A stretch of 62,777 nt of DNA from Butyriboletus loyo (lineage: Eukaryota; Basidiomycota; Agaricomycetes; Boletales; Boletaceae). The translations under genes and the position numbers were made by a program. Of the stretch, positions 53,205 to 62,777 are shown piece by piece. The DNA lies in contig JBBPSI010000148.1 in the NCBI GenBank assembly GCA_038093515.1, positions 1-62,777 on the forward strand, written 5' to 3'. Positions within the stretch are counted from its first letter, which is position 1. The number at the start of each line of letters is the position of its first letter. A model generated the notes under the pieces. The model worked only from the letters and a program-made list of their open reading frames with translations, made no database searches and was not told the DNA's origin.

Positions 53205-55166
53205 AATGGTATAGGTGAAGCCGGCGAAGACACAATGACGGGGAGCAGATAGGACGTAGCTGTGAGATGTGGGTCCCTGAAACGACACTATTTGTGGTTG
53301 CAAGGTGCTGTGGGCGCGGGCGCCAACAGCGACCGCGGCCCGCAGACCGTCCCCGCACTAGAACCGCCAGGATCCTGAGCATCTACTAAGGGGGACGAAC
53401 TGTCGAATCTCCTTCAATAAGTGAGCTGTGCTGCATCTGTTCCTATCCTTCATAGTTTGAAAACGAACGATCAACAGCGAAGTCAACAGGACATTGATCG
53501 ACCGGGTAGGGTTGCCAAGACAGAAACCACTCACTGGTGAATAAGCAGACGAAGAGGACCTGCGGGAAACTTGACACCAGCTACTTAAGATGATGATGCT
53601 TTTAGCGCGTGTTATTAACCATAAAATGGTTGAGGACGCAGAGTCGCTGCACAACTCTTGGATTGCGAGGGGAAGCGCGCCAACGAACGGTCCATGCCAA
53701 GAGGCACAAGCAAGAAACCGGCTGGGGATACTAAACCAAAGCATTTCAAATCATGATCTGGAGAACAGAGGGTGAGTCTTGCTCGCAGTCAGCCAAGTAT
53801 GAGTTTACTGACAGTGTAAGCAAAATTTTGAGGACCTACTAGCAAAGATGAAGAATATCATCAACGAAGGACCCCTGACAGATTGAGGGGGGCCGAATGA
53901 TACAAATATCACCCCTTCCACCGTATTGGCACCTCCAAACAGCTAGTGGGATACTGTCAACACAAGAACAATCGACTTGAGCCGGCGTGCTCACGCCTCA
54001 GTGATCGGATTCCTGATGCGATTTGTGTCGGAACTACGAGATTAAACCGAGGGCTGAGCGTCGCACTCTGGTGGACAGGCACGCATTATCTGGTGTGAGT
54101 GGTTCTTGCAGGCGAGCCGCACGGTTCAACGGTGGTAGACAGGTACTGAGTTGCTGCCATGCATCCTCATATCGTCGTCATGCATCATCTCTCTGCCTAC
54201 CATGTGCCCAGGGATACCCCGAAAACGTTAACGTCGTCGCCACATCCCGTGTTGACCCTGTAGTGAGTGGGACCCGCATTTCCTCCATGGGAACATCCCT
54301 CACCAAAGAAGCTTCAACATGATGAAGCAGTGAAGCACGTGCTTGAACGTCGTCTGCTTGTTCATGCTCGGGGTGCCGGTGAGCAGTGACGTTGTCTGTG
54401 CGAGGATGATGAGATGATGTGTAACGGATCTAGGTACTATCTTACGTGCATGTTGGTCACCGTTATTGCTTGACCATTGTCTCCTATAGATGGCTATGGA
54501 CACTAAACTGCATTATCTTACAAGCAACTCACCAGAGCGTCTTTACTGCTCTTGCTTGGCAGGTGAGAGACTCGGCCGTTTCTCATACGCATATCTGCCC
54601 AATGGTGCGGTCTTGTATAGTCGGTCCACTCGGCGGCGGGCTTTGCCAGCCTGGTTCTGGACGTACCAGCAGTCCTGTTCAATCCCCTGCGGTGTTTCTA
54701 GGCAAGCCGTCAATACTGCGTACTCAATTCCTATGATGGCGCGTTCGAAAGTTGCGCCTCAGCCAGTTTAGGGGAGGCTAACACGCGTTTATACCACAGG
54801 GTATGGTATCGAAGCAAAGTCCTTGATCAGTCACGTGAGCACGATGTTCCTGCTTTCCATACGTTGCTATAGATAGTAGTACCACCACTTCCGATCGTCT
54901 CACTGCAAGCATTGCTCTTACTGAACATTGAACGAAAGTTTCTTTATTTTTGCAGGTGAATAATTAAAATTTTCCATCATGTTCTGTCGTGAAGAATATT
55001 CGTTACATTTGTGTGACGGACGATAATTTAGAAAAATCCAATGCATGTAGAGACTATTAGTTAAACACGTTAATTTTACATTTACCGAGTGTGGTGCTCG
55101 AAAGATTTGCTTGTGTAAGCAGTATTTCGATGATCCACGACTGTCTCCGCCAAGTGCTATCCTCTG
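53205..55166. other. About 2 kb without an assignable gene
   Basis: Lies between the NLR start and the ketosphinganine reductase gene. Short frames at 53358-53744 minus and 54446-54771 plus show no domain. One copy of a 24-bp dispersed motif is at 54767-54790. The right third is AT-rich and should hold the reductase promoter. Confidence 0.4.
54767..54790 (+). repeat. 24-bp dispersed motif, copy 2
   Basis: TTTAGGGGAGGCTAACACGC and four further bases match the copy at 41173-41196 in 23 of 24 positions. The flanks differ. It could be the terminus of a small mobile element or a regulatory site. Confidence 0.6.
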
Positions 55167-56547
55167 ATGTTTTCTGCGTCTACCTATCTTGTTAAAACTT
55201 TTATTGCGCTTTCCCTCGTCTTGGTTTCCTCTATGGTTTTTGGAATCGGTAAGAAGAAGTGGGACCCAAAGGGCAAGGTGAGTTCAGAATTGCGTGTCCT
55301 GGTTTCTTCCACGACGGAACGTGTACAACTCTTTCCTTCCGTCTATCTAAATGCCATGGCCCTACCGATGTCGCTGATATTCTCATACTAGCACGTCTAT
55401 ATTACAGGTGGTAGCCAAGGCCTCGGACTCGCGCTCGCAAAAATTCTTGCAAAGAGAGGTGCCAATATTTCCATTGTTGCACGGACGCAGAGCAAGCTAG
55501 ACGATGCTCTGAAGGAGCTCGAGGTGAGTATTGTGTAGTCCACCTTATCTAGCCCTCACCTTCATGCTCGATCTTGCCGCTGCATCACCCACACAGGCGC
55601 TCCGCGTATCGCCTACGCAATCTTTCCAAGCATTTTCCTTCTCCCTTGCTTCTGCTTCAGCGTCAGCTGAGGCTTTGGCAGCGGCGACCGCTAGCCACAA
55701 CGAATTTCCAGACGCAGTCTTTTGTTGTGCAGGTGCCGCGAAGCCCATGTTTCTCGTGGACATGAGCGAAGCAGAGGTTGAAGGAGGGATGAGGGATGGC
55801 TATTGGATACAGGCTTGGACTGCTTGGGTAAGTTGGTATTGTCTCTTATCTCCTTTCCTTCATTTACAGTCATACTTAGGCGGCTGTAAAAGAGATGGCA
55901 AAGAGAGGACAAAAGGGCAAGATCATCCTCGTTTCTTCGACCCTTGGATTCATGTCGTTTGTGGGTTATGCTTCGTACTCTCCCGCCAAGCATGCTTTGA
56001 GAGGTACGCTTGCCCGTGCTCGGCTGTCGATTTGATGTCGAGCTATCCCTGGATTGTAGGCCTCGCGGAATGCCTTCGCTCTGAGGGCCTCCTGTACGGT
56101 ATCACCACCCATATCTTCTTCCCTCCCACGATGTATACGCCTGGTTTCGATGAGGAGAACAAGACCAAGCCTGCTATCACGCGCAAAATTGAGTCGACGG
56201 ACGAAGGACTGACTGCAGACCAAGCTGCCCAGGGTCTCTTCAAAGGCGTCGAGAGCGGGGAATTCCATATCACTGCGGATTTGATTACGAGTTTGTTCAA
56301 GGCCTCGACGAGGGGAAGCTCACCGAGAGGAAACGCGTTGTTCGACACCGTGTTGGATTTCGTAGCCTTGGTTGGTGCTCTTTCCCGTCTTGTTCGTTCG
56401 TTCGTGTGTTGGTCTGGTGACTGACGCGTGTCACATTAGATCGGAGTGCCCATTTGGCGTCGTTCGGTCGATAGCCAGATCGTTGCGCACCGAGAAGAAC
56501 ATAGCACCTATCTGAGGCAGAAGGGGTTCTTTGACGGTCCGGCATGA
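55167..56547 (+). CDS. TSC10: 3-ketodihydrosphingosine reductase
   Basis: ER-bound SDR enzyme that reduces 3-ketosphinganine to sphinganine with NADPH, the second step of sphingolipid synthesis. Six exons: 55167-55277, 55392-55523, 55597-55827, 55880-56003, 56060-56370 and 56440-56547, all in phase, about 338 residues. An N-terminal hydrophobic anchor (TFIALSLVLVSSMVFGIG) precedes the cofactor loop TGGSQGLGLALA. The second strand has ISIVARTQSKL. The CCAGAAKP segment replaces the usual NNAG. The catalytic Ser lies in ILVSSTLGF and the catalytic pair in YSPAKHALR. HIFFPPTMYTPGFDEENKTK is the characteristic KDSR loop. A C-terminal hydrophobic stretch and IWRRSVD tail follow. The first intron is 114 nt. 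A truncated Gypsy element abuts the 3' end head-on only 17 bp past the stop, which could affect 3' UTR formation. Confidence 0.9.
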
Positions 56548-56564
56548 GAGCGGCCCGTTCCTTG

Positions 56565-58460
56565 ATCTGGGTAGGCTAAAAGTGGAGCCGAAGTGAACTT
56601 TTTCTTTAGCGTGTCAAACGCTCTTTGTTCGTCTAAGCCCCATTTGAAAGGGGTATCCTTTTTTGTTAAGTTGTTGAGGGGTCGGGCAATCTCCGAGAAC
56701 CCTTCAATAAATCTACGATAATAGTTGCATAATCCCAGAAACGCTTGAACCTGCTTCAGACGCGAGGGCATAGGCCAGTCTCGGATGGCATCTGTCTTCT
56801 TCGACTGCATTTCAACGCCGTTTCGGGATACAACCATTCCTAAAAAGTCCACTTTATCCGAAGAGAATACGCATTTCTCCGGTTTTACAAATAAATCGTT
56901 TTCTTGAAGGCGCTGGAGTACTTCTTTGACTTTTTCCTCGTGCTCGGCCCTCGTTTTTCCTTTCGTGAATATCATAACGTCGTCGATATAAATAATGACG
57001 CAGGCATACATATCGTTGAAGATGTCGTTCATCATGTTTTGGAACGTGGGAGGGGAATTGGTAAGCCCGAAGTACATGACCGTGGGTTCGTAGGCTCCAA
57101 TGGGCGTGACAAACGCCGCTTTCCACTCATCACCTTCTTTGATACGAATATTATTAAATCCCCATCGGAGATCCAACACTGTGAAGATGTCGGCTCCTTT
57201 CAACCGATCGATCAACTGCGGAATCAGGGGTAACGGGTAACCGTTTTTAATGGTTCCGTCGTTTAGATAACGATAGTCCATGACGAGTCGCTTATCTCCG
57301 GTCTTTTTTGGGATAAAGAACACAGGGGCCGTCTGCGGTGATTTGGACGGTCTTATGTAACCCTTCTTGAGTTCTTTTTCCACAAAACCTCGGATTTGCT
57401 CCTGTTCTTCTTCGGACATGGGGATAACGCGACCCTTTTTTGGTACAAAATCGGGTTTGAGATCTATTGCGTGATCCCATGGTTTCCTTTCAGGCATTCT
57501 TGCTGCCTCGTCCTCGGAGAACACATCTAAATAGTCGTGGTAAACCTCGGGTACCTTTCCGGCAACCTCTGGTTCTATAGTACAGCAAGAAGTAATGTTC
57601 GAAGATGAAATAGAGTCTCTGATAACACTACAGTAAGGTGAACAGTGATTAAATTTAATGGTTTTAAAACGCCAGTCAATGTCTGGGTTATGACGTGCAA
57701 ACCAATCGTAACCAATAATCATTTGATGAGAACCAAGAAGAGAGACGTAAGCCTCGATCGATTCGTGGTGCCCATCAATTTCCATAAATAGGTAGGCTTT
57801 GTGCGTAATGCGACCTATGGCTCCTTTAGAGCCGTCTGCATTGATAACCTCCATGGAACGTTCTAATGGTACAGTGTCTATTTTTCTCGTATCGCAATAA
57901 TTTTTGTCAATGAAGGTATTGACCGCTCCCGTATCCAGCAAAGCTTTAAGCGAACGAGTTCGCCAAGTAGCATTTGACTGGTAGGTGATTTTCACCACCG
58001 GGGAGTAATCTCCACCAAACATTAAAGAAGATTTAGGGGATTTATAATTAGAAGAAGAGGGAGATGAAATCGGGGATCTGGTTTTCATTTGTCTCAAAAG
58101 AGAATTAAGCACGCTTTTGTGCGCCGCGCTCCCGTTAGGAGACGCTCTTTCGAGTTTTTCTATAGATAATTCATTCGATTTGATACAAGAGTTAAGAAAT
58201 TCGTCCTCTTCACAATCAACTAAACCGGGAACATCCACGCTTACATCCGAAGACGAATTCGCGAATACCGATCCAATCGAAAGTTTAGATTCAGATGGTA
58301 CGTAAGAATGTTCATCTGTGTCTACGGAATAGTCCACAAATGTAGATAAGGCGGAGAAAGAATTTGAAAATGAAGAAATATTGTTCAGTCCTCCAGGTAC
58401 CCCTACACTAGAAGACTTTTTTATTTTAAAGACCGCGAGGCCTTTTCCTTTGCTTCGCAA
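56565..58460 (-). mobile_element. Gypsy (Ty3) pol: protease and reverse transcriptase, truncated
   Basis: Leftward pol frame of an LTR retrotransposon. It has an aspartic protease (LLDTGAVNTFID) at 57880-57960, then a linker. The reverse transcriptase follows, with KGRVIPMSEEEQEQI, RLVMDYRYLND, the catalytic YIDDVMIF near 56980, FLGMVVSRNGV, and a thumb ending QVQAFLGLCNYYRRFI. The chain stops matching at FTSAPLLAYPD (56565), where the RNase H domain should begin. The frame then runs 57 bp further into the 3' end of the TSC10 gene. RNase H, integrase and the 3' LTR are missing, so the copy is dead. The start overlaps gag by 40 nt in the -1 frame, and pol would be made by ribosomal frameshifting. 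Confidence 0.9.
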
Positions 58461-59628
58461 GCGAAGACATCTGCCCAGTATGCTCGGGCGTCATCTCCCA
58501 TGTATGCGGCACGCTGGGAGATTTCTTGTGGCGGTGCTCCAACCGCTGGTGGTGCCGGTAACGGCCTTGACTGATATGAGGAATTAGGAGGGGTTACCTC
58601 CGCGGAATTGATTTGAACCCATCCTTGGACGTAGGTTCCGTCGGCCTGCTGTATCCACTGCTGCCTTACTTTCGGGCGAGGAGTGGTTCCAGCTTTGTCC
58701 CGACGGTTCGGGTTCTGGGGGCAGTTAGGGCGGATGTGTCCGGCTTGCCCGCAGCCGAAACACGTTCTGGTCTCAGGGCCAGATTGCTGTGCGGATAGAT
58801 CCATTGGGGCTCCGCGGCCCGGTTGAGTTCCGACTGGTGTAAAGCCGGGAGGAGGTCCTTTGGGAGGGGGTAACCTCTTTGGGGCTGCTGCGTGTACGGC
58901 CTCCATTGCCGCGCTTGCCCCGTTCCCCTCTCTGCATACATCTGTTCGAAGGACCTTCCTGTCCTTCTGAACTCTTCCACCAGACTGTTAAAGTCCTCTA
59001 AAACATCCTCTGAGCATGAGAGAAATACTTGTTTGTAAATCTCGTATTTGACGGCCCGTTTGAGGAGTTCGATGGCGTGCTTTGGTTCGCACTCCGACTG
59101 CCTGTAGAGAACTTTAAAATGTTCTAAGAAAACGTCAATTTGTTGTTGGCCCTGTGTGAGAGCGGCCAATTTTCTCAGTGCCTGGTGACTGAGCACATCG
59201 ATTTGGAAGTGGCCCCTGATTATGTTTTGCAGGTACTCCCATTCTGGCCATGCCAGGTCCTTTTTTCTCCCTTTGGATCTGTCGAGAGGATCTATGTATT
59301 TTTCCTCTTCCGTGACATAATCTTCCAAAACGAGTTGAGAGAAGTCTTGGCCTTTGCCCTTAATACGGCTAAGAACCGCCACCGTTCGGAGTTTGTCGGT
59401 TTTCCAGGTGTTGACGGACACCCAGACTTTGAGGGAAGTCCACCAGTGGTGGAACTTTTCTCTGTCGCCGTCCCATTCTCCTGGGTCAGCAACCTTTTTT
59501 GAAATTCCTCCTTGGGTATCTTTTTCCAGCCACTGCGCGAAGAGGGCGCGCAATGTCTGGTCGTCGTAGACGGCGGCGGGTACATAGTCGGTGGGAGCGG
59601 GGGCGTAAGACGGACCGGGATCGGACAT
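58421..59628 (-). pseudogene. Gypsy gag, broken by a one-base shift
   Basis: Gag-like capsid frame from the ATG at 59628: an acidic N-terminus, a W-rich capsid core (FHHWWTSLKVW, LAWPEWEYLQNIIRGHFQ) and a helix with FNSLVEEFRR. Near 58860-58885 the reading must move by one base to continue into PPGFTPVGTQPGRGAPMDLS and the nucleocapsid zinc knuckle CFGCGQAGHIRPNC (C-x2-C-x4-H-x4-C). Without the shift the frame ends at 58666. The shifted frame ends at the TAA at 58421, just after the slippery site. I read the one-base change as decay, because no slippery heptamer is visible at that spot. Confidence 0.8.
58424..58430 (-). promoter_or_regulatory. -1 ribosomal frameshift site (slippery heptamer) at gag-pol
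   Basis: On the minus strand the gag codons TTA AAA directly precede its TAA stop, with a T before them, giving the canonical X-XXY-YYZ heptamer T-TTA-AAA. Slipping back one base leads into the pol frame (TTT AAA ATA AAA). Pol is in the -1 frame, exactly as needed. A downstream stimulatory structure was not checked. Confidence 0.75.
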
Positions 59629-60526
59629 CCTTTTTTGGTCGTCGTCTGGGAAGTCCGTGGAGTATTCGGAACCCAGTTTGGTAATTGGAAATTAAAGAAG
59701 TTGGGGGTGGAGGAAAGGGGGTGATTTTTGAATCTTCTTCGGCAACCTTTTCTTCGGCTGAACCGGCTTCTTCGGCAAAAACAAAAAGAAAACTACGAGG
59801 TATAAAGACCCTTACTGTCTCCTATCTTCCAAGGTGACTCTGGGGGACTCTACAACAAGTAGAACGTAAAAAGTATTTCTTCGAACGGAGGTAGTATCTC
59901 CGACGAAGCTTGGTCCGGTAATGGACGGTTACGGGTAAAAACCTAGTTACGACTAGTTGACAAATTTTGAAATATTTTTCTGGGTTCTACCTCCCGTGTT
60001 ACCACAGGGACTACGGTTTGGGAATGACTCAGCCAAAGGGATTTGGGGGTCCCTAAGTCGTCCTTTGCAAATTGGGCACGACCCCAACGCGGACTATCAA
60101 CTCCAAGGGAGCGACGGAGAATGAATTTTACAGGTATTTACGCGAGACACAAAATCTACCCTTCCAAGGGGTTCCCCTAAAAGCGGCGGGGGCAATCCGA
60201 AATGAAAACTGCTGAACGCGCAGTAACGACTCTTAACCCTGAGTACCGGGTTTACCCTTCAGCGGGATTTCTGCTCCGTCAAGTGGAGGCCTACTGGTAT
60301 GTGCGGATAGGAGAAACGAGACGGGTACGCTATTGGCCAAACGCCGACAAGCACGCTACCCCTACCCTGGGGACCGGGTGTGTATCTGAAGTTTTAACCA
60401 AGTGTTACGATAGCAACGCACGGTCGAATGCCAGTATGAATACCATGTCACACAGGGTCCACTACAGTTGCAGGTATACACAAATACCTGGCAAGTATGA
60501 ACTAGGAGTTCTAGCTTAATCCTCAA
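59629..60526. other. Gypsy 5' region, LTR not delimited
   Basis: Upstream of gag. It should contain the primer-binding site and 5' LTR, but I cannot place their ends without a second LTR copy. A TTCTTCGGC-type motif recurs several times at 59726-59782. Further right, a perfect-looking hairpin GGTTAAAACTAGG / CCTAGTCTAACC lies at about 60551-60577, and a minus-strand TATATAAAGG at about 60583-60592 could be an LTR promoter. Confidence 0.4.
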
Positions 60527-61216
60527 CTGTTGCCAGCGAATAGACAAGTGGTTAAAACTAGGGAATCCTAGTCTAACCACGAGCCTTTATATATTGTACA
60601 GAAGTGCGCACAGACCATGCTGTGCGTGAGATGAACTACTATACATGGATAGACTAAAGAAGAGAAGCGCAACGGTGATTAACCACACGAGGCGCGGGGA
60701 TCATAAAGAAGAGAAGTAAACGGAGATTAAATACATGTGTCGTGACGTCATAGAGTCTAGGCCTGGTCTTCGGAATTGGTAAAGTCCGAGCAGGTGCACC
60801 GAGGGCAACAAAGGATGCAAGGGTAAACCTATCAGTGGAAAGACTCACTGATAATACGAGAGTGAGAGTATCGCAAACAGAGTATAAGGAGCAAGGCTCA
60901 ACTTAGAGATATCGCAGTAGTGATGATAGAACTGAAAGATCTAGAGAAAAGCGACAAGCCATAAGGGCTGTCTTATATACAGTACATGAGTGTTTGTACT
61001 TATGTTCTGTATAGTACCTTTATAAGGTATAGTATGAAATACATGACGATATGATAGAGATAAGAGATAAGACTAAGCATATCGTCCAATAGCATAATAA
61101 GAGCTATTTGTAATGTGATAAGCGTGACTAGGTCTAGACAATGATGTCATATAGACCAGTCTAGAAACGTAGTGGCTGTAAGTGAAATACAGAAATAGAA
61201 CACTACCGTTTCAACA
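60527..61216 (-). repeat. Copia 3' LTR (right end certain, left end approximate)
   Basis: On the minus strand a purine tract (AAGCGAGGAGGAG, plus-strand positions 61217-61229) is followed at once by TGTTGAAACGG. This is the classic junction of polypurine tract and 3' LTR. TATA-like elements (CTGTATATAAGAC near 60970-60985 and CCTTATAAAGG near 61013) lie within the presumed U3. The left boundary is a guess based on the first plus-strand TGTTG. A true end nearer 60650 is possible. Confidence 0.6.
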
Positions 61217-61234
61217 CTCCTCCTCGCTTTAGCA

Positions 61235-62777
61235 TTACTTCTTTATAGAGACAAAAGGAGAAAGAGAGAGCATGGACCGAACTTCTTCAAACCTCTGCCA
61301 TGTCAGATTCTTCGTAAAGATATCTGCTGCTTGTTGTTGAGTAGGAGTATAGAAGAGAGTAATCTCCTTATCCTCGACGCATTCCCGAATGTAATGAAAC
61401 GGAATTGCAATGTGTTTGCTGCGTCCTTCAACGGCAGGATTAGAAGCCAGAAATATAGCTCCCTGATTATCAACTAGAAGGGGTAAAGGACCAAGTCTGT
61501 ATCCCATCTCGAAGAACAAGGAGCGCACCCAAGAGAGCTGTTTAGCAGTCTCGGTCATGCCCATATATTCTGCTTCGGTTGAAGAGTGAGCAATCTTGCG
61601 TTGTCGTCTGGATAACCATGATACTATGCCAGATGCTAGAAATATACAATAACCAGTCGTTGAACGACGGGTCTCAATATTGCCTGCCCAGTCAGTGTCG
61701 CTGTATGCAATAAAGCCAGAATTGGCTCTCGGACCAGACTGGCTGTGTCCGGAATACATTATGCAAAGGTCTGGAGTTCCAACCAGATAGCGGACTATAT
61801 AGAGCGCTCTTTGCAAATGTTCTTCCGATGGATTGGAAGAGAATTGCGACATCTTGATGACAGCATGAGCGATATCGGGTCTAGATCCGAGCATGATGAA
61901 TAGGAGGGATCCGATGACAGATTGATATTGAGAACGCAAAGATGGCGATGCTTCGGTGGTTGATGGTGAAGGATTATAACCAGAAGGAAGAGGTGTGCGT
62001 GCGGATTTTGCATTTTCAAGCTTGAATCGTTTTATGACCTTCTGTGCGTAATCGCACTGATCCAGCCTCAGGGTACGATTTCTTCGATCCCTGGTAATCC
62101 GCATGCCTAAATACTCTTTTGCTTCTCCAAGGTCTCGACTCTCCCAAGTCTTCATAAAGTGCTTCTTGTGAGCGAGGACTTGTGCTTTATCACTACCCAT
62201 AAAAAGAGCATCATCAACATATATAACTAAAATAATGATGACTTTCCCGATGAATTTTATATAAGTTCCCGGGTCAGACAAGGTACGCTTGAAACCTTGT
62301 TTGATAAGTGATAAATGCAAGGCTTTGTTCCATTGAAGGGCCGCTTGCTTGAGGCCATAGATAGCTTTTCGTAGGCGACAGACTTTACTTTCTGAGCCTT
62401 TTTGAGCGAAACCCTCAGGTTGTTCCATATAGATTTCTTCGTCAAGATCTCCGAAGAGAAATGCGGTCTTGACGTCTAGAGCCTCGATTTCCCAATCTTC
62501 TAAGGCAGCTAGAGCTAAGAGAATCCTAACGGTTTCAAACCTGGCAACTGGTGAGAAGGTTTCCTCATAGTCAATTCCGAAGATTTGGGTAAAGCCTTTT
62601 GCTACCCAGCGAGACTTGTATCGTCCATCGCTTTTTCGTACATTTATCCATTTCCCTTTAATGACTTGACGTCCCTTGGGAAGATCTACCAGATCCCATA
62701 CTCGTCGTTCTTGAAATGACTTGTATTCCTCTCCCATGGCGGTTAGCCATAAGGATCTCTCGGCAGGAGGTAATCTC
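61235..62777 (-). mobile_element. Copia (Ty1) pol: reverse transcriptase and RNase H, partial
   Basis: Leftward frame open to the right edge of the window, so the N-terminal part (gag, protease, integrase) lies outside. The reverse transcriptase has KGKWINVRKSDGRYKSRWVA, FSPVARFETVRILLALAA, LDVKTAFLFGDLDEEIYMEQ, LRKAIYGLKQA and the catalytic YVDDALFMG. The RNase H has SDTDWAGNIETRRSTTGY, SSTEAEYMGM, LVDNQGAIFLASNP and HIAIPFHYIRE. It ends with the typical QQAADIFTKNLT before the TAA at 61235, 18 nt from the polypurine tract. The visible 514 codons have no stop or frameshift, so this copy may be young. It is inserted near the dead Gypsy element. Confidence 0.93.

Noticed and set aside
56508..56564. 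Last 19 codons of the Gypsy pol frame as real pol sequence
   Set aside because: They are antisense to the last TSC10 exon and its stop, and do not match RNase H.

Overview
The window looks like nuclear DNA of a basidiomycete fungus, most likely a mushroom-forming Agaricomycete. Genes on both strands are broken by many short introns, mostly 45-75 nt, with GT-AG or occasional GC-AG borders. The families present also fit: a NACHT-WD40 receptor, a WOPR regulator, MYND-ankyrin, PTH11-like and MARVEL membrane proteins, a CYP63-like P450 relic, and LINE, Gypsy and Copia retroelements. There is no sign of operons, ribosome-binding sites or CRISPR. All exon borders were placed by eye from splice consensus, phase continuity and family conservation.

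Left part (1-31 kb), gene-sparse with many relics: the 3' part of a G-domain (GTPase-like) protein runs to 1470. After it come an SDR fragment, a Ctr-type copper transporter (2964-3723), a LINE RNase H fragment (about 4.1-5.1 kb) and a seven-exon ferric/cupric reductase (7183-9358). The transporter and reductase could act together in metal uptake. Then follow a conserved fungal membrane protein (minus, 10159-11457), a decayed TFIIIC TPR-subunit copy (minus, 11.8-14.7 kb), a PTH11-like seven-TM protein with a damaged 3' end (15.3-16.5 kb), a decayed P450 (minus, 17.0-18.7 kb) and a MARVEL-type protein (minus, 19450-20236). A 353-bp foldback element lies at 21355-21707. It is followed by a membrane-anchored methyltransferase (22532-23836) and a disordered conserved protein (24657-26507). 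About 4.2 kb that I cannot assign separates these from the next gene.

Middle part (30.7-46.8 kb), a run of conserved genes: a WOPR (Gti1/Pac2) regulator (minus), a MYND-ankyrin protein (plus), a SNF2 chromatin-remodelling ATPase with a C-terminal PHD-like cysteine region (minus), the ER membrane complex subunit EMC1 (minus), and a PP6/Ppe1/Sit4-type phosphatase catalytic subunit (plus). The last two are divergent across 119 bp.

Right part (47.9-62.8 kb): a large NOD-like receptor reads leftward from about 53.2 to 47.9 kb. It has an N-terminal C2-like region, a NACHT ATPase and 14 near-identical 43-residue WD40 repeats. It resembles fungal non-self-recognition receptors whose repeats evolve quickly, and it is the most interesting gene here. 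Next is an intact 3-ketodihydrosphingosine reductase gene (55167-56547). A truncated Gypsy element abuts it 17 bp after the stop, in convergent orientation; its gag-pol overlap carries a textbook -1 slippery heptamer. The window ends inside a Copia element (3' LTR, purine tract, RT-RNase H) that runs off the right edge.
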